From JANMCE01 sp031410595 (GTDB taxonomy: Bacteria; Actinomycetota; Acidimicrobiia; Acidimicrobiales; Ilumatobacteraceae): a DNA stretch of 36,966 nucleotides. Under the pieces are notes generated by a model that was given only the letters and a program-made list of their open reading frames with translations, made no database searches and was not told the DNA's origin. The DNA is taken from assembly GCA_031410595.1 (NCBI GenBank), contig JANNZM010000097.1:1-36966 (forward strand). The letters are read 5' to 3'. The position numbers and the translations under genes are program-made. Position 1 is the first letter of the stretch. Each line of letters opens with the position of its first letter. This document shows, piece after piece, positions 1 to 7,814 of this stretch.

Positions 1-1
1 C

Positions 2-79
2 GAGATCGCCCTCGCTGTCGCCTTGGTCATCACCGTCAAACTCATCAAGTGGGCCGACCGCTGGAGCCCAACCCACTAA
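2..79 (+). CDS. C-terminal fragment of an unidentified, probably membrane protein
   Basis: The frame is open from the left window edge to a TAA at 77-79, giving 25 residues. They begin with a hydrophobic run (about 15 residues rich in Ala, Leu, Val and Ile) followed by a short basic and aromatic tail (Lys, Trp, Arg). This looks like the end of a last transmembrane helix with a cytoplasmic tail, but the fragment is too short to name. It converges on the acyl-CoA synthetase gene that ends at 171; the 91 bases between them hold GC-rich partial inverted repeats but no clear terminator with a T tract. Confidence 0.4.
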   Translation, partial: EIALAVALVITVKLIKWADRWSPTH

Positions 80-170
80 CACCTACCGGCGCGCGCTCTA
101 AGCCTCACGCGGAAACCCACCGCGGACCCACCGGTCGCATCGCCGGTAAACGGGAACGAGCCGCCGGTGC

Positions 171-1679
171 TCAGGTTGGGTAGCAGGCGTGAAGCATCTG
201 GCGGATGGCTATTCGGTCGGGTTTGAAGGTAGAGGTTTGCGGGATTGCAGACACGGACCGGATAACCACAGGGACGGCGTAAGGCGGCAGGTGGTCGCGC
301 ACCCAGTCAGCCAACTCACGTTGAGCTACTTCCGTGCCGTCGACTAGCTGCACGACGGCGGCGGGGACGGTTCCCAGGCGGTCGTCGGGGAGGCCGACGA
401 CGCAGGCCGCGGCGACTGCTGGGTGGGCCAGAAGGGTTGCGGTGACGGCGGCGAGGTCGACTTTGAAGCCGCCGCGGACGATGACATCGTCGGTGCGGCC
501 GAGGACCCACAGGAAGCCGTCGTGGTCGATGCGGGCACGGTCACTGGTACGCAGCCAGCCACCGGGGAGGTGGCCGGCTCGCTGGGGCGGATCGACTTCG
601 AGGACGCCGGTTTCGTCGGGTGGCAGTTCACGGTCGTCGTCGGGGTCGAGCACACGGAGACGAACGCCGGGGTAGGCGCGACCGACGCTGCCGAGCTTGG
701 TGGCTCCGAATTCTGACCAGAGGGCCATCGTCCAGCCGGTGACGCTGTTCAGGAACTCGGTCGCTCCGTAGCCGAGCAGTACCGGAATGCCGTAGCGGGC
801 CTCGAACGCTCGCGCGACCTCGGGGGCAACGGCGGAGGAGGAAGTCAGATAGGCCTCGATGCCGACGAAATGGTCCGGCGAGATGTCGGCATCCAGGATC
901 ATCTTCACGACGGGAGGTGGAGCACCCATCACCTTCGGCCGATGTTGCTTGACCAGCGCCGCCCACGTGCGTACGTCGAACCGTTCCATCATCGACAGCG
1001 GACGACCACCGAACACGAGGCGGCTCATCGAGAGCAACCCACCCAGCGTCGTCAGCGGCAGCGACAAGATGACCGCCCCCCGGCCCGATCTCGGCTCACG
1101 ACCCTCAGGCCCGCCGCCGAGTGCGACAAACGATTCCCAGGAAACCGGCAGCCGTTTCGCCGGACCGGTCGTCCCGCTCGTCAACACGGTCACGGCTGCG
1201 TCCAGCGATTCCACTGCACGATGAATCGGTGATGTGGCCATCACGCTCACTCCACCGTCATCGTCGATTTCGATACCGAGGACCTGAGCGGCAACTACGG
1301 CCTCCGCGAAACCAGTTCGTTGCCAGTCCACCGAGTGTGCGACAACCACCGAGGCTGAAATTGTCGCGATGTCAGCGGCGAGCGCGCCGTCCGGCTGCAG
1401 CGGCGAAACCAGCAACGCGGTGCGCCCCATGGCCAGCGCAGCGAGCTCCGCAGCAACCAGCCCCGGCCGTTGCCGCATCACAATTGCTATCGGCGGAACC
1501 GTGGGCGCGACCGCATCCGAAGCGAGTACGTCGGCAAGGGCAGCGGCGACGTGACCGACATGGCTCCATGTCCACCAGGTGCCTTCGAATTGGATCGCTT
1601 GCTCATCGGACCATTCGGTGAACAACGCTGACAGTCTGGACATGACGGCGGCGCGGCCGTCGATCGCAACGTCGGTCAC
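171..1679 (-). CDS. AMP-binding acyl-CoA synthetase (ANL superfamily)
   Basis: The 502-residue product should activate a carboxylic acid to its CoA thioester through an acyl-adenylate, in the cytoplasm. The landmarks are in order: the nucleotide-binding loop TSGTTGPAKR (167-176), YGATE (304-308), the aspartate of the TSD motif (378-380), the hinge GRTDD (394-398) and a C-terminal lysine in TFKPDR (Lys486) expected to catalyse adenylation. The size is at the short end for FadD-like enzymes. The start is a GTG that overlaps the stop of the upstream HAD gene in a GTGA tetranucleotide (1676-1679), so translation is probably coupled; an internal ATG at codon 13 is the alternative. The substrate cannot be read from sequence. 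The 'PAKR' variant of the loop is unlike the 'PKG' form in the two other synthetases here. Confidence 0.9.
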   Translation of the reverse strand: MTDVAIDGRAAVMSRLSALFTEWSDEQAIQFEGTWWTWSHVGHVAAALADVLASDAVAPTVPPIAIVMRQRPGLVAAELAALAMGRTALLVSPLQPDGALAADIATISASVVVAHSVDWQRTGFAEAVVAAQVLGIEIDDDGGVSVMATSPIHRAVESLDAAVTVLTSGTTGPAKRLPVSWESFVALGGGPEGREPRSGRGAVILSLPLTTLGGLLSMSRLVFGGRPLSMMERFDVRTWAALVKQHRPKVMGAPPPVVKMILDADISPDHFVGIEAYLTSSSAVAPEVARAFEARYGIPVLLGYGATEFLNSVTGWTMALWSEFGATKLGSVGRAYPGVRLRVLDPDDDRELPPDETGVLEVDPPQRAGHLPGGWLRTSDRARIDHDGFLWVLGRTDDVIVRGGFKVDLAAVTATLLAHPAVAAACVVGLPDDRLGTVPAAVVQLVDGTEVAQRELADWVRDHLPPYAVPVVIRSVSAIPQTSTFKPDRIAIRQMLHACYPT

Positions 1680-2110
1680 GGGATGAGGTGGTGGTCGAGG
1701 TTGGCGGCGAGCCGGATGAGGGCATCGTCGGCGTCATTGCTGCCGAGGAATTGAGACACTTCGACCATCCGGGAACCGAGGGGCAGATCGATGACCGAAT
1801 CGTCCACGAACACGTTGGGGTGGTGCTCGGCGACGAAGTGATCGACTCGGTAGCGCTTGTATTCGTCCCGATCTTCTTTCGCGTAGAAACCGGCGACGTA
1901 CTTGCCTATCCCGTGGCTATCGGCCATGTCGAGGGCGTAGTCAGCCCCGCCGGCGCTCCACAAGACAATGACCACGCCTCGTTCAACCAGCCGAGCGAGC
2001 AGGTCAGCCGCACCGGGCCGAAGCCGATCACTACGGATGGAGCCGATGAGGGTGCCGTCGACATCGAAGGCCCACGTCACCGCATCCACTCGTTCAGTCG
2101 TCGGCCGCAC
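1676..2110 (-). CDS. small HAD-superfamily hydrolase-like protein
   Basis: This 144-residue protein carries HAD motif I DVDGT (16-20; nucleophile Asp16, acid/base Asp18), a motif II-like serine in WSAG (51-54) and motif IV VDDS (102-105). There is no large cap insertion, so it is a capless or minimal-cap HAD phosphatase of unknown substrate. It begins with GTG and has no obvious ribosome site; a GTG at codon 8 or 11 is also possible. It is the first gene of a two-gene minus operon with an acyl-CoA synthetase, overlapping it by four bases, which suggests a shared pathway step or a metabolite-repair role (inference). It is transcribed divergently from the LLM oxidoreductase gene at 2166. Confidence 0.75.
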   Translation of the reverse strand: MRPTTERVDAVTWAFDVDGTLIGSIRSDRLRPGAADLLARLVERGVVIVLWSAGGADYALDMADSHGIGKYVAGFYAKEDRDEYKRYRVDHFVAEHHPNVFVDDSVIDLPLGSRMVEVSQFLGSNDADDALIRLAANLDHHLIP

Positions 2111-2117
2111 ACAGGAA

Positions 2118-2136
2118 GAAATATACTCACCTATTT
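2118..2136 (-). promoter_or_regulatory. shared promoter motif, copy A (AAATAGGTnAGTnTnTTnC)
   Basis: Read on the minus strand this is AAATAGGTGAGTATATTTC. It matches 15 of 19 positions with the plus-strand sequence at 6238-6256. Both lie just upstream of an operon containing an acyl-CoA synthetase (HAD-synthetase here). The core contains TAGGTG, a possible actinobacterial -10 (TANNNT-like). It may be an operator, a conserved promoter, or both. Confidence 0.35.
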
Positions 2137-2154
2137 ACCGTCGCAATGAGAGAC

Positions 2155-2158
2155 AGGA
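2155..2158 (+). promoter_or_regulatory. ribosome-binding site for TTG start at 2166
   Basis: AGGA lies seven bases before the TTG at 2166 and supports that codon as the start of the LLM gene. The frame is open further upstream, but that upstream part overlaps the divergent HAD gene and has no family similarity. Confidence 0.5.
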
Positions 2159-2165
2159 CCCGACA

Positions 2166-3170
2166 TTGACCGTCGAACGAGGTTGGGCGATGCCGTGGCC
2201 GGGTGCCGACCTGGCAGCCGAAGCCGAAAAAGCTGGAGCGCTCGCCTTCTGTTCGGGCGAATTCGCCGATCGCAACGCGTATGTCTCGCTGACCGAAATG
2301 GCGTTGCAGACCTCCTCTGCCATGATCGGCACGGGCGTCGCCTATGCGTTCGCGCGGTCCCCGTTCGTGCACGCCTCCGCCATCCGCCAGATCGAAAAGA
2401 TGGCACCAGGCCGCGTCTTCCTTGGCCTCGGGAGCGGCACGAAGCGGATGAACGAGTCGTGGTTCGCCGCCCCGTTCGACCCACCGCTGCGTCGCATGGA
2501 GGAAATGGTCGGTGCCATTCGAGCTTTCCTCACGGCCGAGAAGATGCAGACCGTGCGCTTCGAGGGCGAGTTCTACCCCATTGATGCGGCGATCAGGGCT
2601 CCGGTGTTTCGGCCGCTCGATGTGCCGATCGTGCTCGGCGCGTTCAACAGGGGCATGCTGCGTACCGCCGGGCGTGCGGCCGACGGCATCATCGGCCATG
2701 GCCTGTTCACCGATCGCTGGTGGGAAGAAACCGTCGAACCCAACCTGACCGAAGGAGCCGACGCGACCGGGCGAGACGCTGACGCGCTGCGCCGTTGGGG
2801 TTGGGTCATCACGTCGGTCAACGACGATGATCCGACTCGGGCCGAACGCGACGCCCGCCTCATGATCGGCTTCTACGTCACGGTGAAGACCTACGACACG
2901 CTCACTTCGCTCCACGGTTGGGACGCCGGTGTCGCCGATGTGCGTCGTGCCTTCGCCAAGGCTGACATGGAGGCCATGGCCGCTGCGGTCCCGCAGGACA
3001 TGCTCGACTCCATCGCCATCTACGGCACCAGCGCGGAGGCCCGCGATCGCATCGCCGCCCGGCGCCATCTGCCCCAAGTGCGCTTCCATTCTCCCCCATC
3101 GTTCATGGTGTCGCCTGGTCGTCTGGGCGCGTACTCAAAGGCCATCATCGATCTCGTCGGTACCCGATGA
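2166..3170 (+). CDS. LLM-class (luciferase-like, probably F420-dependent) oxidoreductase
   Basis: The product is 334 residues from the TTG at 2166. It has the luciferase-like TIM-barrel pattern: an early 'ADLAAEAEKAG' helix, a mid-N-terminal strand and loop GRVFLGLGSGTKR (about 82-94), and a later stretch typical of this family, DVPIVLGAFNRGMLRTAGRA (about 156-175) followed by ADGIIGHGLF. Actinobacterial members usually use reduced F420 or FMN to reduce or oxidise small organic substrates, often near acyl-CoA genes. The N-terminus is odd: it lacks the usual 'MKxGL' first strand, and an ATG at 2190 would shorten it further. It overlaps the following kinase-like gene by four bases (ATGA), so the two are co-translated. 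Confidence 0.8.
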   Translation: MTVERGWAMPWPGADLAAEAEKAGALAFCSGEFADRNAYVSLTEMALQTSSAMIGTGVAYAFARSPFVHASAIRQIEKMAPGRVFLGLGSGTKRMNESWFAAPFDPPLRRMEEMVGAIRAFLTAEKMQTVRFEGEFYPIDAAIRAPVFRPLDVPIVLGAFNRGMLRTAGRAADGIIGHGLFTDRWWEETVEPNLTEGADATGRDADALRRWGWVITSVNDDDPTRAERDARLMIGFYVTVKTYDTLTSLHGWDAGVADVRRAFAKADMEAMAAAVPQDMLDSIAIYGTSAEARDRIAARRHLPQVRFHSPPSFMVSPGRLGAYSKAIIDLVGTR

Positions 3171-4504
3171 CTATCTGGGACGAATTGGCTGTGTGGGCGG
3201 CAGATGTGGTCGGCGAATCATCCGTGACTCTGACCAAACGATCGGGCGGCGGCAGCCACCAGGCGCTCGACGTGGTTGGGGCGTCTGGTCGACGCTGGTT
3301 CCTGAAGGCCGACGCCGCACCAGCTGATGATGACGCCTATTACACGCTGCGACGAGAGGCCGTGATCTACCGAGCGGTGAAGGCCGCCGGGCTGCCGACG
3401 CCGCATGTCATCGGTGTACATCCGACCCATGAAGCGGTGGTGTTGGAACGGGTCGATGGTGACGCTGGTTTCGCCAAGCTTGCGCCGGATTCCCAACAGT
3501 CGATCATCGACGATTTCGTGCCCTGGCTAGCGAAGCTCCACGCTGCCGACCCCTCCACGCTTGGCCTCGAAACACTCGGCCCGATCGGCACTCTCGATAG
3601 CCACGTCCGCGACGAGATCGATGTCTGGGAAGCCCGACTCGATGCGTCCGGATCGGACGATGCCGTGCTCAAGGCCTGCTTCACGTGGCTTCGGGCCAAC
3701 CAGCCCGACACCGGTTCGACCCGACCGAGTCTCATTCAAGGTGACACCGGTCCAGGAAATTTCCTGCATGACGGCAGCGAGGTCACCGCCTTTCTTGACT
3801 TCGAACTCGGCCATCTCGGCGACCCCATCACTGACCTTGCCTGGGTCGGCACCCGAAACGCCCAAGAGCCGGTCCCCGACTTCGCTGCCTTCCTCACCAG
3901 CTATGCGGCCGCTTCTGGGCGTGCGGTCGACCCTGAGCGTTTCCGCTATCACGCCCTGCTCGCCGAGCTGCGAATCGCCACTCTCGGCTCGGTTCGAGTG
4001 AGCGGCAAGACCGACCTTGAAGCCGAACACGGCAACCAGCTCATCTACGGCACCCTCCACCGCCGCCTCACCGTCGAAGCCCTTGCCACCGCAATGGGTG
4101 TCGAGCTGCCAACGGTCGCGCTACCAGATCTCGAAGACACACCCGACACCCGCTATTTCGACGCCGCTCTCCACCAGATGCGCACGATCGTGGGCCCCGC
4201 TATTGGCGAGCCATACGCTGCGCGTCGCCACCGCAGTATGGCCCGAGTAGTGAAGTATCTTCGCGAACTCGACCGGTCCGGCGATACCCACACCACCGCC
4301 GAACTCGCCGATCTAGCCGCCGTACTCGGCCAGGCGCCGGCCTCGCTCGCCGCCGGTCGAGCCGATCTGTATCAACGCGTCATCCGCGGCCAGATCACGG
4401 CCATCGACCTTCTGCCCTACGCCTACGCCCAAGTCATGCGCCGCCAACAACTGGTCGGCCCCGCCATGGGAGTCCTCGCCACCCGCCACCTTCCCGTGGT
4501 CTAA
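3167..4504 (+). CDS. APH-type phosphotransferase with an extra C-terminal domain
   Basis: The 445-residue protein belongs to the aminoglycoside phosphotransferase / ACAD10-like kinase fold. It shows a Brenner-type catalytic loop GDTGPGNF (192-199), in which the usual HGD histidine is Gln191, and a metal-binding DFE (211-213) followed by HLGDPITDLAW. In actinobacteria such proteins sit beside acyl-CoA dehydrogenases and LLM enzymes and are thought to phosphorylate hydroxyacyl substrates, as ACAD10/11 do for 4-hydroxy acids. Residues about 325-445 form a separate helical region (HQMRTIVGPAIGEPYAARRH and on) that resembles DUF6285; I am only moderately sure of that name. ATG at 3167 overlaps the upstream stop. 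It is the last gene of the two-gene unit. Confidence 0.8.
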   Translation: MTIWDELAVWAADVVGESSVTLTKRSGGGSHQALDVVGASGRRWFLKADAAPADDDAYYTLRREAVIYRAVKAAGLPTPHVIGVHPTHEAVVLERVDGDAGFAKLAPDSQQSIIDDFVPWLAKLHAADPSTLGLETLGPIGTLDSHVRDEIDVWEARLDASGSDDAVLKACFTWLRANQPDTGSTRPSLIQGDTGPGNFLHDGSEVTAFLDFELGHLGDPITDLAWVGTRNAQEPVPDFAAFLTSYAAASGRAVDPERFRYHALLAELRIATLGSVRVSGKTDLEAEHGNQLIYGTLHRRLTVEALATAMGVELPTVALPDLEDTPDTRYFDAALHQMRTIVGPAIGEPYAARRHRSMARVVKYLRELDRSGDTHTTAELADLAAVLGQAPASLAAGRADLYQRVIRGQITAIDLLPYAYAQVMRRQQLVGPAMGVLATRHLPVV

Positions 4505-4518
4505 ACGTCTCGATCAGA

Positions 4519-4546
4519 ATCATATGTTTGACATGAATGATATGAT
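4519..4546 (+). promoter_or_regulatory. inverted repeat and -10 element of the toxin-antitoxin operon
   Basis: ATCATAT (4519-4525) and its exact reverse complement ATATGAT (4540-4546) are 21 bases apart centre to centre, two helical turns, in an AT-rich patch unlike its surroundings. TATGAT (4541-4546) is a good -10 hexamer, and seven bases later comes ATG at 4554, which predicts a leaderless or nearly leaderless message. AbrB/MazE-type antitoxins commonly bind such repeats to repress their own operon. Confidence 0.5.
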
Positions 4547-4553
4547 AGATCAC

Positions 4554-4820
4554 ATGATGACCGCCACTCTTATGAAAGTGACCAAGAACGGGCAGATCTC
4601 CATCCCGTCCGACGTCCGCAAGCGGTGGAAGACCGACCGGGTGATGGTCTTCGACACGCCCGGAGGTCTCATAGTTCGCCCATTCGATCCTGATGCCGTT
4701 TCCCGACTCGCAGGCAAGTACAAGCCAGAGGCCGGTTCGCCCACTGTCGACGAACTTCGTCGTCGCGACCGCGAAGAGGACGCCGAGCGAGAGGAAGCTC
4801 GGTACCGTGGTCGTCCTTGA
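4554..4820 (+). CDS. AbrB/MazE-family antitoxin (VapB-type)
   Basis: About 88 residues from the ATG at 4554; starts at 4557 or 4524 are possible. The N-terminus holds a swapped-hairpin AbrB DNA-binding domain, recognisable from KVTKNGQISIPSDVRKRW, followed by a strand-rich segment. The C-terminal half (EAGSPTVDELRRRDREEDAE and on) is charged and probably disordered until it wraps around the toxin. It should neutralise the PIN RNase encoded next and, with it, repress the promoter at 4519-4546. The stop lies 14 bases inside the toxin gene, so the two are translationally linked. The pair has no evident metabolic link to its neighbours and may be a mobile or plasmid-type addition. Confidence 0.85.
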   Translation: MMTATLMKVTKNGQISIPSDVRKRWKTDRVMVFDTPGGLIVRPFDPDAVSRLAGKYKPEAGSPTVDELRRRDREEDAEREEARYRGRP

Positions 4821-5250
4821 TGCGCAGGGGCTGATCGCGTTTCTAGTGGGCGAGCCAGCACTCGAAGCGGTGCACGACATGCTGCGCAGCGGCGAACAAA
4901 CGCTGATGGCCACGATTAATCTCGCCGAAACACGCGACCACATGCGCCGTTTGCGAGGTGCCTCGGCCGAAGTACTCGATGCCGACATCCTTACCACCGA
5001 CATTCACTTCACCGCTGTCGATACTGAACTGGCCGTCGCTGCCGCTGAACTACGCACGACCCACTATCACCGATCAAGACGGGCTGTGAGCCTCGCCGAC
5101 TGCACCGCAGCCGCTCTAGCCCTGGATCGAGGAATCAGACTCGCAACCAGTGACCCGGCACTGCTGGCATTGGTGGTCGACGAGGGTGGCGAAATTCAGC
5201 CGTTGCCAGGCAGCGACGGGTCTCTGTGGGCACCACCTAGCGTTGGCTGA
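4807..5250 (+). CDS. PIN-domain RNase toxin (VapC-type)
   Basis: The GTG at 4807 gives a 147-residue PIN protein with a GAGGAAG ribosome site at 4791-4797. The four acidic residues of the metal-binding active site are all visible: Asp5 in VVLDAQG, Glu41 in NLAETRD, Asp98 in SLADCTA and Asp116 in LATSDPA. Proteins of this class cleave tRNA or rRNA when released from the antitoxin. The start lies inside the antitoxin gene (14-base overlap), as is usual for vapBC pairs. The last residues and stop codon fall in an 11-base tandem duplication (5241-5262), so the C-terminus may be altered relative to homologues. All catalytic residues are present, so I expect it to be functional. Confidence 0.88.
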   Translation: MVVLDAQGLIAFLVGEPALEAVHDMLRSGEQTLMATINLAETRDHMRRLRGASAEVLDADILTTDIHFTAVDTELAVAAAELRTTHYHRSRRAVSLADCTAAALALDRGIRLATSDPALLALVVDEGGEIQPLPGSDGSLWAPPSVG

Positions 5251-5262
5251 CCGTTGGCTGAC
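5241..5262 (+). repeat. 11-bp perfect tandem duplication across the vapC stop
   Basis: CGTTGGCTGAC occurs twice head to tail (5241-5251 and 5252-5262). The first copy contains the toxin's TGA stop. It looks like a recent slippage duplication. Confidence 0.8.
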
Positions 5263-5307
5263 GTGGCTTACCAACGTGGCGGGCCGCGTTACCGGGCTGC
5301 TCGGCCC

Positions 5308-6168
5308 TCAGCGGCCAGACCTGCTTTCGTCGATTGATTCAGTCCGCACATCGGCGCCGAATTGGGGTGGGCGTTTTTCAATCCAGGCGCGGACGCCTTC
5401 GCGGTGATCGGGGGTGGCAGTGGTGGCGACTTGGTGGCGGGCTTCCACGGCGACGGCTTCGGCCAGAGAGAGTCGATGGGCATTGGCGACGTTGGCTTTC
5501 ATGTAGCCGATGGCGATCTGCGGGCCAGCCGCGAACGTCGCGGCCCATGCGCGCCATGCGGCTTCGAAGTCGTCGCCTTCGGATACGACACGCTCGACCA
5601 GTCCAATCTGCAACGCCTCGGTGGCATCGACAGAGCCGTTGGTAGCCAGCAGTTCGAGCGCCCGGGCGGGGCCGATGCGGTGGGCGAGTAGCCACGGTCC
5701 GCCCATGTCGCCAGAGAACCCGAGCCGAGCCCAACCGGTCACGAAGGTGGCGGATGGCGCAGCAATCCGCAGGTCGCAGGCCAGCGCGATCGCTAGTCCA
5801 GCTCCGACCGCAGGGCCGTTGACCGCGGCGATCGTGATGATCGGCGCTTCGTGCAGAACGACCGTGATGCGGGAGTTGGCGGCGAGCGCGGCGGCGCGCT
5901 CCTCAGGCGTCGGCTTGGTGCCATCAGATCGCCGACCACTGCCGTCACGTACGTCTCCGCCGGCGCAGAACGCGCTCCCCGCCCCCGTCATGACGATGCA
6001 GCCGACATCTGGCGCCTCAGCGAACTCTTCGACCGCGGCAATGACGGGCTCGTACATGTCGTCATGGAGCGCGTTACGGCGATCAGGGCGGTTGAGGGTG
6101 ATGATGCCGATGCGATCGACAACCTCGATTCGTACCGTGTCGGTCCCGGTCTCAATCGTGCGATTCAC
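5308..6168 (-). CDS. enoyl-CoA hydratase/isomerase family protein (PaaG-like active site)
   Basis: A 286-residue crotonase-fold protein. It starts at GTG with AGGAG four bases upstream. The oxyanion-hole strands are FCAGGD (67-72) and NGPAVGAG (117-124). The usual hydratase glutamate in the 'PE.G' motif is missing (WARLG at 146-150), while an aspartate sits in GFSGDMGG (Asp154), the place occupied by the catalytic Asp of PaaG-type isomerases. It may therefore isomerise or hydrolyse rather than hydrate an enoyl-CoA (inference). A polar insert (about 75-95, SGRRSDGTKPTPEERAA) is longer than in classical hydratases. It stands alone on the minus strand, divergent from the acyl-CoA synthetase pair at 6261, with a 92-base shared intergenic region holding motif copy B. 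Confidence 0.88.
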   Translation of the reverse strand: MNRTIETGTDTVRIEVVDRIGIITLNRPDRRNALHDDMYEPVIAAVEEFAEAPDVGCIVMTGAGSAFCAGGDVRDGSGRRSDGTKPTPEERAAALAANSRITVVLHEAPIITIAAVNGPAVGAGLAIALACDLRIAAPSATFVTGWARLGFSGDMGGPWLLAHRIGPARALELLATNGSVDATEALQIGLVERVVSEGDDFEAAWRAWAATFAAGPQIAIGYMKANVANAHRLSLAEAVAVEARHQVATTATPDHREGVRAWIEKRPPQFGADVRTESIDESRSGR

Positions 6169-6237
6169 AACACTCCTCGTAGCGATCTTGTGTCAACGTC
6201 GATCATGGTGGCGTGCATCTCCCAGAGCCACAACCAG

Positions 6238-6256
6238 AAAATAGGTTAGTCTTTTA
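6238..6256 (+). promoter_or_regulatory. shared promoter motif, copy B (AAATAGGTnAGTnTnTTnC)
   Basis: AAATAGGTTAGTCTTTTAC, matching 15 of 19 positions with copy A at 2118-2136. The ATG of the downstream synthetase is at 6261. TAGTCT (6247-6252) or TAGGTT (6242-6247) could be the -10 hexamer, predicting a leader of at most a few bases. Confidence 0.35.
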
Positions 6257-6260
6257 CGCA

Positions 6261-7814
6261 ATGACAAGCCCGTGGGATCGACGACTCGGCTTCTGGTGGA
6301 TCGCCGAAGATCACCCCGACACGCCCGCCATTTTGGAGGGCCCCGACGGCGCTCGCACCTACGCCGAACTCGCTGGCGACGCTCACCAACTCGTGCACTT
6401 GTTCCGCTCGGAAGGCGCTACGGCCGGCGATGCGATCGCTGTGTTGGCGGACAATGGAAACACGTTGATCGAGGTGTCGCTTGCGGCCCATGAGGCGGGC
6501 TGGCACTTCATTCCGCTCAACACACACCTGACGCCGCATGAACTCGCGGCGATCATGGAGCACTCCGGCGCGAAGATCCTGGTGATCAGCGATCGGGCGG
6601 CTTCGCTCCTCCACGGGCTCGATGGTGCCGCGCTCGGGGTCAGCGTCTTTTCGATAGGTGAGATTCCCGGGGTGCGTTCGCTGGCCGGAGCCCGCGCCAC
6701 CATGCCCCGCACGATGCCATCGGATCGCAAGCCAGGCAGCCTGTTTGTCTACACCTCAGGCACCACCGGCAAGCCGAAAGGCATTCGCCGACCCATCCCC
6801 GTCGGGGAAGTCGATCAGATCGCCAACGACAGCGCTCTCTTCGGTCGTGCGTTCGATTTCAAGCCGTTCGAGGGCCCGATGCTGGTGTCGACCGGGATGT
6901 TCCACGGTGGCAGTCACAGCTTCTATATGGGTGGGCTTCACGTTGGCCAGCCGCTCGTCATCATGCCGAAGTTCGACCCCGAAGAGACGCTGCGCCTCAT
7001 CGAAAAGTACAAGGTGCAGACCGGCTACATGGTGCCGACCCAGTTCCACCGCCTGCTGCGCCTGCCCGCCGAGGTGCGAGCCCGCTACGACGTGTCAAGC
7101 CTGCGGGCTATCGTGCATTCGGCCGCGCCCTGCCCGCGTCTGGTGAAAGAACAAATGATGGCCTGGTGGGGCCCGGTCATCTGGGAAACCTACGGCGGTA
7201 TGGAAGGTGCAGCGACCATCGCCAAGCCACTGCGGTGGTTGGAGAAACCCGGCACCGTTGGGCGCTCGGTGCGGGGCGTGGAGGTCACGATTCTCGACGA
7301 CGATGGCAACGAGGTGCCGCGCGGCGTGGCCGGAAATATCTTCATGGAAAACAGCGTCGGCTTCTCGTACCACGGCGACCCAGATCAGACCCGTTCGGCA
7401 TTCAAGGGCAAGCAGTTCTCCCTCGGTGATATCGGCTACTTGGATGACGACGGGTACCTGTTCATCTCCGACCGGGCCAAGGACATGATCATCACCGGCG
7501 GTACCAACGTGTACCCAGCCGAGATCGAGGCCACCCTGCTCAACCACCCCAAAGTGCACGACGTCGGCGTGATCGGCGTCCCCGACCCTGACTGGGGCGA
7601 GTCGATCGTGGCCCTCGTGCAACCAATCGTTGGTGTGGTGCCATCCGACGACTTGATCGCCGAACTCACCGCGTTCTGCAAGGAGCACCTGGCCAGCTAC
7701 AAGTGTCCCCGCCGCTGGGATTTCCGCACCGAACTCCCCCGTACCGAAGCCGGCAAACTCTACAAACGCAAAATCCGCGACGAGTACCTCGCTGCGCTTA
7801 CGGAGCCGAGTTGA
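6261..7814 (+). CDS. acyl-CoA synthetase (FadD-like, ANL superfamily)
   Basis: The 517-residue enzyme should convert an acid to acyl-AMP and then acyl-CoA. It contains TSGTTGKPKG (165-174), YGGMEG (from 311), SLGDIGY (about 388), the hinge-region SDRAKDMIITGGTNVYPAEI and a catalytic lysine in TEAGKLYK (Lys499). The adenylation and C-terminal domains are complete and of normal length. ATG at 6261 is chosen because it begins the conserved region (MTSPWDRR...) and lies right after a likely promoter; upstream codons overlap that motif. The stop overlaps the TTG start of a second synthetase (TTGA at 7811-7814), so two different ligases are made from one message, perhaps for two chain lengths or two intermediates of one pathway. 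Confidence 0.92.
   Translation: MTSPWDRRLGFWWIAEDHPDTPAILEGPDGARTYAELAGDAHQLVHLFRSEGATAGDAIAVLADNGNTLIEVSLAAHEAGWHFIPLNTHLTPHELAAIMEHSGAKILVISDRAASLLHGLDGAALGVSVFSIGEIPGVRSLAGARATMPRTMPSDRKPGSLFVYTSGTTGKPKGIRRPIPVGEVDQIANDSALFGRAFDFKPFEGPMLVSTGMFHGGSHSFYMGGLHVGQPLVIMPKFDPEETLRLIEKYKVQTGYMVPTQFHRLLRLPAEVRARYDVSSLRAIVHSAAPCPRLVKEQMMAWWGPVIWETYGGMEGAATIAKPLRWLEKPGTVGRSVRGVEVTILDDDGNEVPRGVAGNIFMENSVGFSYHGDPDQTRSAFKGKQFSLGDIGYLDDDGYLFISDRAKDMIITGGTNVYPAEIEATLLNHPKVHDVGVIGVPDPDWGESIVALVQPIVGVVPSDDLIAELTAFCKEHLASYKCPRRWDFRTELPRTEAGKLYKRKIRDEYLAALTEPS

Noticed and set aside
2127..3089. A 320-codon minus-strand frame over the LLM gene
   Set aside because: His/Gly/Arg-rich antisense shadow; the plus-strand LLM protein has clear family motifs.
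4528..4533. TTGACA as -35 of the toxin-antitoxin promoter
   Set aside because: It is only seven bases from the -10 hexamer TATGAT, far too short a spacer.
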